From: Eubacteriales bacterium
GTDB taxonomy: Bacteria; Bacillota; Clostridia; Christensenellales; CAG-138
Direction: 5' to 3'
DNA length: 6,492 bases
Assembly (NCBI GenBank): GCA_028703645.1
Contig: JAQVML010000085.1
Span: 1 to 6,492, forward strand
The notes beneath the pieces were generated by a model, which ran no database searches, was not told the DNA's origin, and saw nothing but the letters and a program-made list of their open reading frames with translations. Made by a program: the position numbers and the translations under genes. Below, in pieces: positions 1 through 5,794 of the stretch (position 1 is its first letter; every line of letters starts with the position of its first letter).

Positions 1-47
1 ACCTTGTCAAATGCGTCTACGCGTTTGACGCTTTGTCCAACTACCAT
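1..47 (-). CDS. Xanthine dehydrogenase-type molybdenum-binding subunit, N-terminal fragment
   Basis: Only the first 15 complete codons and two bases of the next are in the window; the gene runs off the left edge. Reading leftwards from an ATG at 47, the peptide begins MVVGQSVKRVDAFDK. This fits the start of the large, molybdopterin-binding subunit of xanthine dehydrogenase and related hydroxylases, where a G-x-S-x-x-R-x-D-A-x-x-K-V pattern precedes the first domain (recalled family knowledge). A strong ribosome binding site, AGGAGGG at 58-52, lies 4 nt upstream and supports the start. The adjacent adenine deaminase and guanine deaminase supply its expected substrates, hypoxanthine and xanthine, and the MocA-like gene would mature its cofactor. 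Related enzymes in Clostridia include selenium-dependent purine hydroxylases and nicotinate dehydrogenase; 15 residues cannot separate these. Identification is by short similarity plus context. Confidence 0.62.
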   Translation of the reverse strand, partial: MVVGQSVKRVDAFDK

Positions 48-67
48 AGTACCCTCCTGTGATTTGT

Positions 68-102
68 GGTAAAAACCGGCGGCATCGCTCCACACCGCCA
101 AT
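68..102 (-). terminator. Terminator-like hairpin between ade and the xdh-like gene
   Basis: Read on the minus strand, the arms GGCGGTGT (99-92) and ATGCCGCC (85-78) form an 8-bp stem with two G-U wobbles and a 6-nt loop. Three further outer pairs are possible: two more wobbles and one A-U. The stem is followed by GG and then TTTTT (75-71), as in an intrinsic terminator. It sits about 210 nt beyond the ade stop and about 25 nt before the next gene's start. It could end ade transcription or act as an attenuator in the leader of the xdh-like gene. The wobbles make it weaker than the other two terminators in the window. Confidence 0.4.
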
Positions 103-135
103 GATGGGTTACGAGTAATCAAAGAGATGTTGCAT

Positions 136-172
136 TGCATGAAATTCTATGCTATTCAATGGAATTCGTGCA
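136..172. repeat. Imperfect inverted repeat upstream of the xdh-like gene
   Basis: TGCATGAAATTC (136-147) and GAATTCGTGCA (162-172) are inverted copies with one mismatch and one bulged base, separated by 14 nt. The left arm overlaps a tandem TTGCATTGCAT (130-140). The 9-mer TTGCATGAA found here (135-143, with its first T at 135 or 136) also occurs at 2073-2081, next to the palindrome between the divergent promoters. This may be a regulator site for the xdh-like gene. I found no convincing -35/-10 pair in the 266-bp spacer 48-313; apart from this repeat and the hairpin near 71-99 I see nothing there. Confidence 0.3.
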
Positions 173-313
173 TAACAGTAACGTCTACTGATACATATCT
201 ATCTTACTACTGATCCGGATAAAAGGAAGAGAGTTTCACAAAATGCTACGGGAATATCACAGATTCAACAACATATCGAATTCCAGTTGTCTATTTTTAC
301 GTAACGAGTCGCA

Positions 314-2017
314 TTAGAGATTTTGCTTATTGAAAAATTCCATCTTTCTCACATCGAAAAGTCCCATATCGGTGAGACGCACATCTGGAATGACCGGCAG
401 CGCGATGAAAGAAAGCGTAATGAAAGGATCACTTTCGGTGTGAATGCCGAGCTTACCCGCCGCATCCAATAGCTCGCGCTGGTGCTTTAAGATTATTTCC
501 AGCGGCGCGTCGCTCATGAGTCCCGCGACGGAGAGAACGAGCTTTGCCAGTACTTCACCGCGGCTAACGACGACATAGCCGCCGCCGCACTCTTCCAGTG
601 CGTCTACCGCAAGAAGCATGTCCGCGTCGTTATCGCCAACGACGACGAGGTTGTGGGAATCGTGTCCCACCGTGGTTGCGATGGCGCCATCCTTGATGTC
701 AAACCCGCGCAGAATGCCTAAGCCGACTCTGCCGGAGGCGTGGTGCCGCTCCAACACGGCAAGCTTTAGTAGCCCGTTTTTGGGTACAAACAGACCGTCT
801 TCAGTATAGACTTCTTCCACATCCAGCGCGGTGACAAGCTCTCTGGGAATCAGTCGAAGAATGTTCGTTTTTCCGGAGACCGGCATTTTGAAGATATCCG
901 GCTTGCGCGGGGCGAGATGGACGCTGTTGTAAATCTTCGGGTCGGGCTTGATGTGCGAATCCACGCTGGGCTCAAACACCTTGCCGTCGGTGATCACAAA
1001 CTGCGGGTTAAAGTCGGTCAGGTTGTCAAACAAAACGAGATCGGCCCGGTAGCCGGGCGCAACCGCGCCGTAGTGGCGAATGCCGTATGCATCCGCGGTG
1101 TTGATCGTCGCCATCTGAATCGCTTTTATCGCGGGTATGCCGTTTGCGACCGCGCGGCGCACGATATAGTTGATATGACCTTCTTCGCGAATGTCGGAGA
1201 GATGCTTGTCGTCCGTGCAGAAGGACATCCTGCGCGTGGGCAGATTGTTTTGCGCAATCTGTTTCATAATCTCTTCTACATTGCGATTGGCGGAACCAAG
1301 CCGCAGGTGGATGCGCAGACCCTTTCGCAGTTTTTCGAGCACTTCTTCATAGGTAATACACTCATGATCGGTATACGGCCCGGCAACGCAATAGGCGTTG
1401 AGCGCGTCTCCGGTCAGCGTCGGCGCATGTCCGTCGATCGGGTGATGCCGGAAGAGATGCAGTTTATCGAGCATTTCGCCTTCGCCTTCCACAACCGCGA
1501 CATAGTCCATGACTTCGCCAAGGCCCAGCACGCGCGGGTGGCTGATGAAGGGTTCCAGATCTCTTGCCGTCAATTTCGCGCCGCTGGTTTCAAAGGCGGT
1601 CGCAGGGACGCAAGAAGGAACCATAATAAAAACGGAAAGGGGAAGCCATTCCGTTTGGTCGAGCATGTATTGAATTCCGTCTGAACCGCAAACGTTTGCA
1701 ATCTCGTGCGGGTCGGCAATGATGGAGGTAGTTCCTTTTTCAAGAATGACATTGGCAAAGCGGGAAGGATGCGCCATAGAAGACTCGATATGCACATGCC
1801 CATCGATCAAACCGGGGCAAAGATAACCGCCTTTCGCATCGATTTCGACACGACCGGTATATTCCCCAACGCCGATGATGATGCCATCGCGCATGGCGAC
1901 GTCACCTTCTATGATTTCTTCTGTGAAAACATTGACGATTTTTGCGTTTTTGATGACCAGAGCAGCATTTCGATTGGCCGCGTTTAGGATGGCGGCGCGT
2001 AGACGTGACTTTTGCAT
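314..2017 (-). CDS. ade: Adenine deaminase
   Basis: Cytoplasmic metal-dependent amidohydrolase that converts adenine to hypoxanthine and ammonia, feeding purine salvage or, here, probably catabolism. The protein is 567 aa, close to the roughly 570-600 aa usual for the Ade/YerA family. An N-terminal urease-like beta domain leads into the metal site GLIDGHVHIESS (H74 and H76). Further family motifs follow: ADPHEIANVCG (about 101-111), GLGEVMDY with E168, PIDGHAP with H197, and FCTDDKH with D269 and D270. After the amidohydrolase barrel comes the C-terminal adenine deaminase domain (about 395-567), containing TTVGHDSHN and ending in the typical PVIPDVRLTDMGLFDV. The start is ATG at 2017: the Shine-Dalgarno AAAGGTGG (2034-2027) lies 9 nt upstream, whereas an in-frame GTG at 2026 directly abuts it and would add only three residues. 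Transcribed divergently from hydA and in the same direction as the xdh-like gene. Confidence 0.96.
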   Translation of the reverse strand: MQKSRLRAAILNAANRNAALVIKNAKIVNVFTEEIIEGDVAMRDGIIIGVGEYTGRVEIDAKGGYLCPGLIDGHVHIESSMAHPSRFANVILEKGTTSIIADPHEIANVCGSDGIQYMLDQTEWLPLSVFIMVPSCVPATAFETSGAKLTARDLEPFISHPRVLGLGEVMDYVAVVEGEGEMLDKLHLFRHHPIDGHAPTLTGDALNAYCVAGPYTDHECITYEEVLEKLRKGLRIHLRLGSANRNVEEIMKQIAQNNLPTRRMSFCTDDKHLSDIREEGHINYIVRRAVANGIPAIKAIQMATINTADAYGIRHYGAVAPGYRADLVLFDNLTDFNPQFVITDGKVFEPSVDSHIKPDPKIYNSVHLAPRKPDIFKMPVSGKTNILRLIPRELVTALDVEEVYTEDGLFVPKNGLLKLAVLERHHASGRVGLGILRGFDIKDGAIATTVGHDSHNLVVVGDNDADMLLAVDALEECGGGYVVVSRGEVLAKLVLSVAGLMSDAPLEIILKHQRELLDAAGKLGIHTESDPFITLSFIALPVIPDVRLTDMGLFDVRKMEFFNKQNL

Positions 2018-2026
2018 AATGCTCAC

Positions 2027-2034
2027 CCACCTTT
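2027..2034 (-). promoter_or_regulatory. Ribosome binding site deciding the ade start
   Basis: Minus-strand AAAGGTGG lies 9 nt before the ATG at 2017 and immediately against the upstream GTG at 2026. A ribosome docked here would favour the ATG. It falls almost at the predicted 5' end of the transcript (around 2033), which implies a very short leader. Confidence 0.65.
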
Positions 2035-2039
2035 TTGTT

Positions 2040-2068
2040 AGTATAGCACAAAGATTGTTAGATGCAAA
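2040..2068 (-). promoter_or_regulatory. SigA-type promoter for ade with extended -10
   Basis: On the minus strand, a -35-like TTTGCA (2068-2063; 4 of 6 matches to TTGACA) is followed by exactly 17 bp and then TATACT (2045-2040; 5 of 6 matches). TGC immediately precedes the -10, forming an extended -10 element that can compensate for the weak -35. Transcription would start near 2033. The -35 box is one arm of the palindrome at 2062-2078. Confidence 0.65.
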
Positions 2069-2085
2069 TACTTTGCATGAACAAT
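2054..2085. promoter_or_regulatory. Nested palindromic operator between divergent ade and hydA promoters
   Basis: The core is a perfect palindrome, ATGCAAATACTTTGCAT (2062-2078), with 7-bp arms around TAC. It is flanked by a second inverted pair, ATTGTT (2054-2059) and AACAAT (2080-2085), offset by one base from exact symmetry. The core arms contain the -35 boxes of both promoters. A dimeric or tetrameric regulator bound here would cover both -35 boxes and so switch ade and hydA-mocA-guaD together. The regulator is not encoded in the window. The palindrome is seen in the sequence; the operator function is inference. Confidence 0.55.
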
Positions 2086-2100
2086 TTCGTGTGTTAGAAT
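2072..2100 (+). promoter_or_regulatory. SigA-type promoter for the hydA-mocA-guaD operon with extended -10
   Basis: TTTGCA (2072-2077) is followed by a 17-bp spacer and TAGAAT (2095-2100; 5 of 6 matches to TATAAT), with TGT just before the -10 forming an extended -10 element. It mirrors the ade promoter base for base in position about centre 2070. A start near 2107 would give a leader of about 129 nt before the hydA ATG. Confidence 0.6.
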
Positions 2101-2106
2101 GGAAAC

Positions 2107-2235
2107 AGGTATTGTGATTTGCAGTTTTCCGCTCCTATTTCCTGCGTTTATTCAATTGGTTCCTATCGATTGCAAAAGATACAAAAAACACTTGGAACGA
2201 AAAATCGAATCGTATGCAAGGAGGCGACCACTTTT
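2107..2235 (+). other. Long 5' leader of hydA
   Basis: About 129 nt separate the predicted transcription start from the hydA ATG, far more than the ade leader. It matches no riboswitch class I can recognise, and the conserved core of the purine riboswitch is not visible. Two complementary pairs interleave: GTTCC (2159-2163) with GGAAC (2194-2198), and TCGATT (2166-2171) with AATCGA (2203-2208). Together they would form a small pseudoknot ending about 10 nt before the Shine-Dalgarno. Stems of 5-6 bp can arise by chance. Confidence 0.25.
2218..2224 (+). promoter_or_regulatory. Ribosome binding site deciding the hydA start
   Basis: AAGGAGG lies 11 nt before the ATG at 2236. It excludes the longer in-frame reading from 2119, whose extra 39 residues resemble no hydantoinase N-terminus and would lie within the leader. 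Confidence 0.85.
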
Positions 2236-3606
2236 ATGCGCACTATCATTCAAAACGGAACACTCGTACGCAGTCAGGGAATTGAGCAAGCGGATCTATT
2301 GATTGAAAACGGTTTTATCAAACGAATTGCGTCCGGCATTCAGGAGCAGGCGGACGAGGTAATTGACGCGGGTGGCAAGCTCGTGTTCGCGGGGTTTATC
2401 GATACCCATACGCACTTTGATCTCGATCTTGGCGTAACGGTGACCGCAGACAATTTCATTACCGGCACGCGCGCGGCGGCACTTGGCGGCACGACCACCG
2501 TGCTCGATTTTGCGACGCAGGATCGCGGTATGACCATGCAGGATGCGTTGGATCTTTGGCACAAAAAGGCGGAAGGCTCCAGCTGCAACTACGGATTTCA
2601 TATGGCGATTTCGGAATGGGACGGCGAGCGCGCGGCAGAGGTAGAGAACATGGTTGCGCAAGGCGTCACCTCATTTAAGATGTATATGGTCTACGACGCG
2701 ATGCGTCTCAACGACGGCGAAATCTATGCTGCGCTCAAACACATGGCGGCGCTGAACTGCATCAGTGGGGTTCACTGCGAAAACTATGATATTCTCAACG
2801 AGCGGATTCACGAACTCAATAGCATTGGCATGCGCTCACCGCTGGCGCACCCGATTTCGCGGCCAAACGCCGTGGAAGCGGAGGCGGTCTCGCGGCTGAT
2901 GCGAATCGGCCAACTCGCCAAAGCGCCCGTCTGGGTGGTGCATCTCTCCACGCACGAAGGCTTGGAGGAAGCGCGCAGAGCCAGAGCGAGAGGGCAGGAG
3001 GTCTATCTTGAGACCTGCCCGCAATATCTGGTGCTGGACGACACGAGATATGGCGATCCCGACGCGGAGAAATTCATCATGTCTCCGCCGCTGAGAAAGT
3101 CGGAGGATCAGGACGCGCTGCTTTCCGCGATGGGCTCCGGAGAGATCGACGTGATCGGCACCGATCACTGCTCATTTATGATGAGCCAAAAAGCGCTTGG
3201 CGGTGGAGAGTTTAGCAAGACGCCAAACGGCGGCGCGGGCGTTCAAAACCGCGCGCAGATCATCTACACCTACGCCGTGCGAACGGGTCGCATCACGCTG
3301 CAACAGATGGCGGCGATGATGAGCGAAAACGCGGCAAGGATGTTTGGCATGTATCCGCATCGCGGCGTGCTGAGAGAAGGAGCCGAGGCGGACATCACAA
3401 TTTATGATCCGACCGGCGAGAGCAAGATATCGTATCGCACCAACGCGCATGCTTGCGACAACTCTCCTTATGAGGGGATGAAGGTGCTCGGCGGCGTTTC
3501 GGATGTTTTGCTCGGCGGACAACATATCGTGAAAAACGGAAAACTGATTACGGAGGGCAAGGGAAGATTTGTCTTTCGGAAATCCTCCGGCAGGTATCGC
3601 GCGTGA
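2236..3606 (+). CDS. hydA: Dihydropyrimidinase / D-hydantoinase family cyclic amidohydrolase
   Basis: Cytoplasmic zinc enzyme opening five- or six-membered cyclic amide rings (dihydropyrimidines, hydantoins). It has 456 aa, normal for the family. The complete binuclear metal site is visible: H58 and H60 in DTHTHFD, K148 in TSFKMY (the lysine that is carboxylated), H180 in VHCEN, H236 in VHLSTHEG and D310 in GTDHCSF. Y153 matches the conserved catalytic-site tyrosine, and S283 (MSPPLR) and N331 (TPNGGAG) fit the substrate amide-binding positions. The start is ATG 2236, supported by AAGGAGG and by the family-typical opening MRTIIQNGTLV. It is first in an operon with the MocA-like gene, overlapping it by 4 nt. 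The true substrate cannot be read from sequence. The purine-degradation neighbours suggest a role like HyuA of the E. coli and gut-anaerobe purine clusters rather than classical pyrimidine breakdown. Allantoinase is less likely given the SFK and MSPPLR motifs. Confidence 0.92.
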   Translation: MRTIIQNGTLVRSQGIEQADLLIENGFIKRIASGIQEQADEVIDAGGKLVFAGFIDTHTHFDLDLGVTVTADNFITGTRAAALGGTTTVLDFATQDRGMTMQDALDLWHKKAEGSSCNYGFHMAISEWDGERAAEVENMVAQGVTSFKMYMVYDAMRLNDGEIYAALKHMAALNCISGVHCENYDILNERIHELNSIGMRSPLAHPISRPNAVEAEAVSRLMRIGQLAKAPVWVVHLSTHEGLEEARRARARGQEVYLETCPQYLVLDDTRYGDPDAEKFIMSPPLRKSEDQDALLSAMGSGEIDVIGTDHCSFMMSQKALGGGEFSKTPNGGAGVQNRAQIIYTYAVRTGRITLQQMAAMMSENAARMFGMYPHRGVLREGAEADITIYDPTGESKISYRTNAHACDNSPYEGMKVLGGVSDVLLGGQHIVKNGKLITEGKGRFVFRKSSGRYRA

Positions 3607-4172
3607 AGGTTGGTTGCGCTCTGCTCGCTGCGGGTGCAGGAAAGCGCTTTGGCGAAGGAAAGCTGCTGTATTCGGTTCAGGGCGAGCCGATGATTGCGCG
3701 TGCGCTTCGGCTCTACGCCTCACTTCCGTTTGCCGCGCGCATCTGCGTGACCAGAGCGGAAGCAAACGAAATTCGTCAGTTTGCGTTTGACAATGCGTTT
3801 CCCGTCGCCATCAATCCCGACCCGGAGCGCGGCGTCGGCACCAGCGTCGCCATTGCGACAGAGGCCATTTTAGCGAGAGAGCCCGCGCTCGACGGCGTTC
3901 TCTACGCCGTGGCGGATCAACCATACTTAAAGTGCGAGAGCGTTTCAAGGTTGATTTCGGCGTTTGAAACGAATCCGAAACATATCGTTTCGCTCGCGTT
4001 TGGCAGCAGACGCGGCAACCCCGCTATATTCCCCGCAGATCTTTATACGGAACTCTGCGCGTTGAAAGAGGATATCGGCGGCAGCGCGGTCATCAAGCAA
4101 TATCCACAGCGTCTGATGCTAGTTGAAGCAGGCGAAGCGCAGGAATTGTTTGATATCGACACAAGACAATAG
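3603..4172 (+). CDS. MocA-like molybdenum cofactor nucleotidyltransferase
   Basis: A 189-aa single-domain NTP transferase of the MobA/MocA/YgfJ fold, expected to add a nucleotide (CMP in MocA) to molybdopterin and so produce the dinucleotide cofactor of xanthine dehydrogenase-type hydroxylases. Visible motifs: the nucleotide-binding loop LLAAGAGKRFGEGK (7-20, with R15 and K20), RGVGTSVA (76-83), the metal-binding ADQP (104-107), RRGNPAIF (136-143) and FDIDT (183-187). The usual GDxGGR motif appears as EDIGGS (156-161), and the protein stops two residues after DIDT, where relatives usually continue with a short helix. The start is GTG 3603, which shares GTGA with the hydA stop; only a weak CAGG (3591-3594) precedes it, so translational coupling to hydA is likely. 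Its place beside xdh, guaD and hydA parallels mocA (ygfJ) in the E. coli purine cluster. Whether it uses CTP or another nucleotide is not decidable here. Confidence 0.85.
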   Translation: MKVGCALLAAGAGKRFGEGKLLYSVQGEPMIARALRLYASLPFAARICVTRAEANEIRQFAFDNAFPVAINPDPERGVGTSVAIATEAILAREPALDGVLYAVADQPYLKCESVSRLISAFETNPKHIVSLAFGSRRGNPAIFPADLYTELCALKEDIGGSAVIKQYPQRLMLVEAGEAQELFDIDTRQ

Positions 4173-4223
4173 AATTCGAGTTGCCGGCAAATTCGACGGC
4201 GACGAAGGCAAGGAAGAGACAAC

Positions 4224-5498
4224 ATGACTCAACAATTGACAGGCTTGACACTGATCAAAGGTCATATCATAGAGGCAAAGACATTTGGCGATCCCGTGAT
4301 CACGGAAAACGGATACATCGCGGTCAAAGACGGCGTGATTCAGGGCGTTTATTCGGAAATTCCGGCGGAGTTTGCGGGAGCGAAGATCGAGGATTATTCC
4401 GACAAGCTGATCTTGCAGGGCTTTTCGGATATGCACCTGCACGCGCCGCAATATCCAATGCTCGGCATGGGTATGGATTTGCCGCTGATGGACTGGCTCA
4501 AAGCATACACCTTTAAAACCGAAGCGCGCTTTGCGGACAACGATTTTGCGCGGGCGACTTATTCCCGCCTAGCCGACGAACTGGTCAAAAACGGTACCAC
4601 GCGCGTTTGCATCTATTCTTCAACGCACGTGGACGCAACGTTGATCCTGATGGAAGAGCTGGAAAAAGCCGGTATCGGCGGCTATGTCGGCAAGGTGAAT
4701 ATGGATCGCGAGAGCGGTGAATGTCAGGAGCAAACCAGCGACAGCAAGCGCGATACGCTGCGCTGGCTCGACGAAAGCGAGCGGTTCACGCGCATCCGCC
4801 CGATTTTGACCCCGCGCTTTACGCCAAGCTGCACCAACGAACTCATGGAGTGGCTCGGCAAAGTAGCGCAGGAGCGCGGTATCTTCGTGCAGTCCCACCT
4901 CAGCGAAAACAAGCGCGAAATCGAGCTGGTGCGTGAGTTGCACCCCGATTGCGAACAATATTGGCAGACTTACGACAAATACGGTCTCTGGACAGATCAC
5001 ACCATCATGGCACATTGCGTGCATTCGGACGCGCGGGAGCAGCAGGCGATGATCGACCACAACGTGCTGTGCGTGCATTGCCCGGACTCCAACATCAACA
5101 TTTGCAGCGGGTTTGCGCCCGTACGTCAGATGAAGGAGCGCGGCGTTTGGGTGGCGCTTGGTTCCGATATCGCGGGCGGCGCACAATTACCGATGTTGCA
5201 GGTGCTGACCGGATGCTTGCGCATGTCCAAGGCGCGCGCCATAGCGACGGAAGGCAGAGAGCCGTTTTTAACGGTTGGAGAAGCATATTATCTCGCGACG
5301 AGCGCGGGCGGACGATATTTTGGCGACGCGGACGGTTTTGCGCCGGGCAATCCGCTGCATGCGGTCGTGCTGGACGAATCCAATCTGCCACCAAGCACGA
5401 GGGAACTCACGCGAAAAGAGCGGTTTGAGCGCGCGGTGTATCTAGCGGATGATCGTAGCATTTCCGCGGTCTACGGCGGCGGGAGAAGAATAAAATAG
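4224..5498 (+). CDS. guaD: Guanine deaminase, amidohydrolase type
   Basis: Cytoplasmic zinc amidohydrolase converting guanine to xanthine and ammonia. The 424-aa protein carries the family signatures in order: GFSDMHLHAPQYP (66-78, metal ligands H71 and H73), GMDLPLMDWLKAYTF (83-97), YVGKVNMDRESG (154-165), LTPRFTPSC (195-203), VQSHLSENKREI (222-233, H225 and E228), MAHCVH (262-267, H264), CVHCPDSNINICSG (283-296) and LGSDIAGG (312-319, D315). The HAPQYP and DLPLMDWL blocks are specific to guanine deaminase and argue against SsnA or a generic chlorohydrolase. This is not the small cytidine deaminase-fold GuaD of Bacillus subtilis. The start is ATG 4224, with AGGAAGAG (4211-4218) just upstream. 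The 51-bp gap after the MocA-like gene contains a palindromic TTGCCGGCAA (4181-4190) but no terminator, so co-transcription is likely. Last gene of the operon, followed at once by a terminator. Confidence 0.95.
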   Translation: MTQQLTGLTLIKGHIIEAKTFGDPVITENGYIAVKDGVIQGVYSEIPAEFAGAKIEDYSDKLILQGFSDMHLHAPQYPMLGMGMDLPLMDWLKAYTFKTEARFADNDFARATYSRLADELVKNGTTRVCIYSSTHVDATLILMEELEKAGIGGYVGKVNMDRESGECQEQTSDSKRDTLRWLDESERFTRIRPILTPRFTPSCTNELMEWLGKVAQERGIFVQSHLSENKREIELVRELHPDCEQYWQTYDKYGLWTDHTIMAHCVHSDAREQQAMIDHNVLCVHCPDSNINICSGFAPVRQMKERGVWVALGSDIAGGAQLPMLQVLTGCLRMSKARAIATEGREPFLTVGEAYYLATSAGGRYFGDADGFAPGNPLHAVVLDESNLPPSTRELTRKERFERAVYLADDRSISAVYGGGRRIK

Positions 5499-5503
5499 TG
5501 CGC

Positions 5504-5536
5504 AAAAGCAGCGGACAAAACATGCCGCTGCTTTTT
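5504..5536 (+). terminator. Intrinsic terminator of the hydA-mocA-guaD operon
   Basis: AAAAGCAGCGG (5504-5514) pairs perfectly with CCGCTGCTTTT (5525-5535) around a 10-nt loop and is followed by a T run (5532-5536). It begins only 5 nt after the guaD stop, which marks the operon's end. On the minus strand it also gives a T run, so it could work in both directions. Confidence 0.9.
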
Positions 5537-5555
5537 GATTTGACGAAGATCGATT

Positions 5556-5577
5556 TTTGGGAAACACAGTTCCCAGA
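5556..5577. repeat. Short inverted repeat in the guaD-hpf spacer
   Basis: TGGGAA (5558-5563) and TTCCCA (5570-5575) form a perfect 6-bp inverted repeat around 6 nt, extendable by a wobble and one A-T pair. No T run follows on either strand, so it is not a terminator. It may be a protein-binding site or chance. Confidence 0.25.
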
Positions 5578-5718
5578 TGCATTTATCTTACCGAATCATC
5601 GATTGAATTGCAAGTGATTCTATTACAGATAAAGTTTGCGATTTATATTAGAATTCGTTCACAAGGATGACAGACCAAAGCCATCAAAATAAATTAGAAT
5701 AATTTTATCAGGCAACAA

Positions 5719-5746
5719 GGGAAATGTCATCATTGTATCGAATAAT
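5719..5746 (+). promoter_or_regulatory. SigH-like promoter candidate for hpf
   Basis: GGGAAAT (5719-5725) matches the B. subtilis SigH -35 pattern AGGAwww at 6 of 7 positions. After 11 bp comes ATCGAATAA (5737-5745), matching the -10 pattern RnnGAATww. Transcription would start near 5753, about 40 nt before the hpf start. In B. subtilis the homologous gene yvyD is known to be under SigB and SigH, so the match makes sense. A weaker SigA-type pair, ATTACA (5622-5627) with 16 bp to TATATT (5644-5649), also lies in this 296-bp spacer. I see no gene there. Confidence 0.4.
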
Positions 5747-5794
5747 TAAACATAGGCAGAGTACAAAATAGTTTGCCGAAAAAGGAGTGGTATC

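Noticed and set aside
185..214. Direct repeat CTACTGAT at 185-192 and 207-214, 22 bp apart
   Set aside because: The two-turn spacing is attractive, but one 8-bp repeat in a spacer of about 270 bp is expected by chance, and it does not recur elsewhere.
213..220. ATCCGGAT palindrome
   Set aside because: An isolated 8-bp palindrome with no associated promoter or second copy.
48..313. Purine riboswitch upstream of the xdh-like gene
   Set aside because: I looked for the conserved purine aptamer core on the minus strand and did not see it.
917..1684. 255-aa open frame on the plus strand
   Set aside because: Lies fully opposite the adenine deaminase gene, has no family resemblance, and is explained as an antisense shadow in moderately GC-rich coding DNA.
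2119..2235. N-terminal extension of hydA by 39 residues
   Set aside because: The extension has no hydantoinase features and lies in the leader; AAGGAGG at 2218-2224 places the start at 2236.
3172..3765. 197-aa open frame on the minus strand
   Set aside because: Antisense to hydA and the MocA-like gene, both with clear motifs; no plausible ribosome site or family.
4181..4190. TTGCCGGCAA palindrome between the MocA-like gene and guaD
   Set aside because: Only 10 bp with no loop and no T run, so not a terminator; no sign of an internal promoter.
4620..5186. 188-aa open frame on the minus strand
   Set aside because: Antisense to guaD, with composition typical of a complementary-strand shadow.
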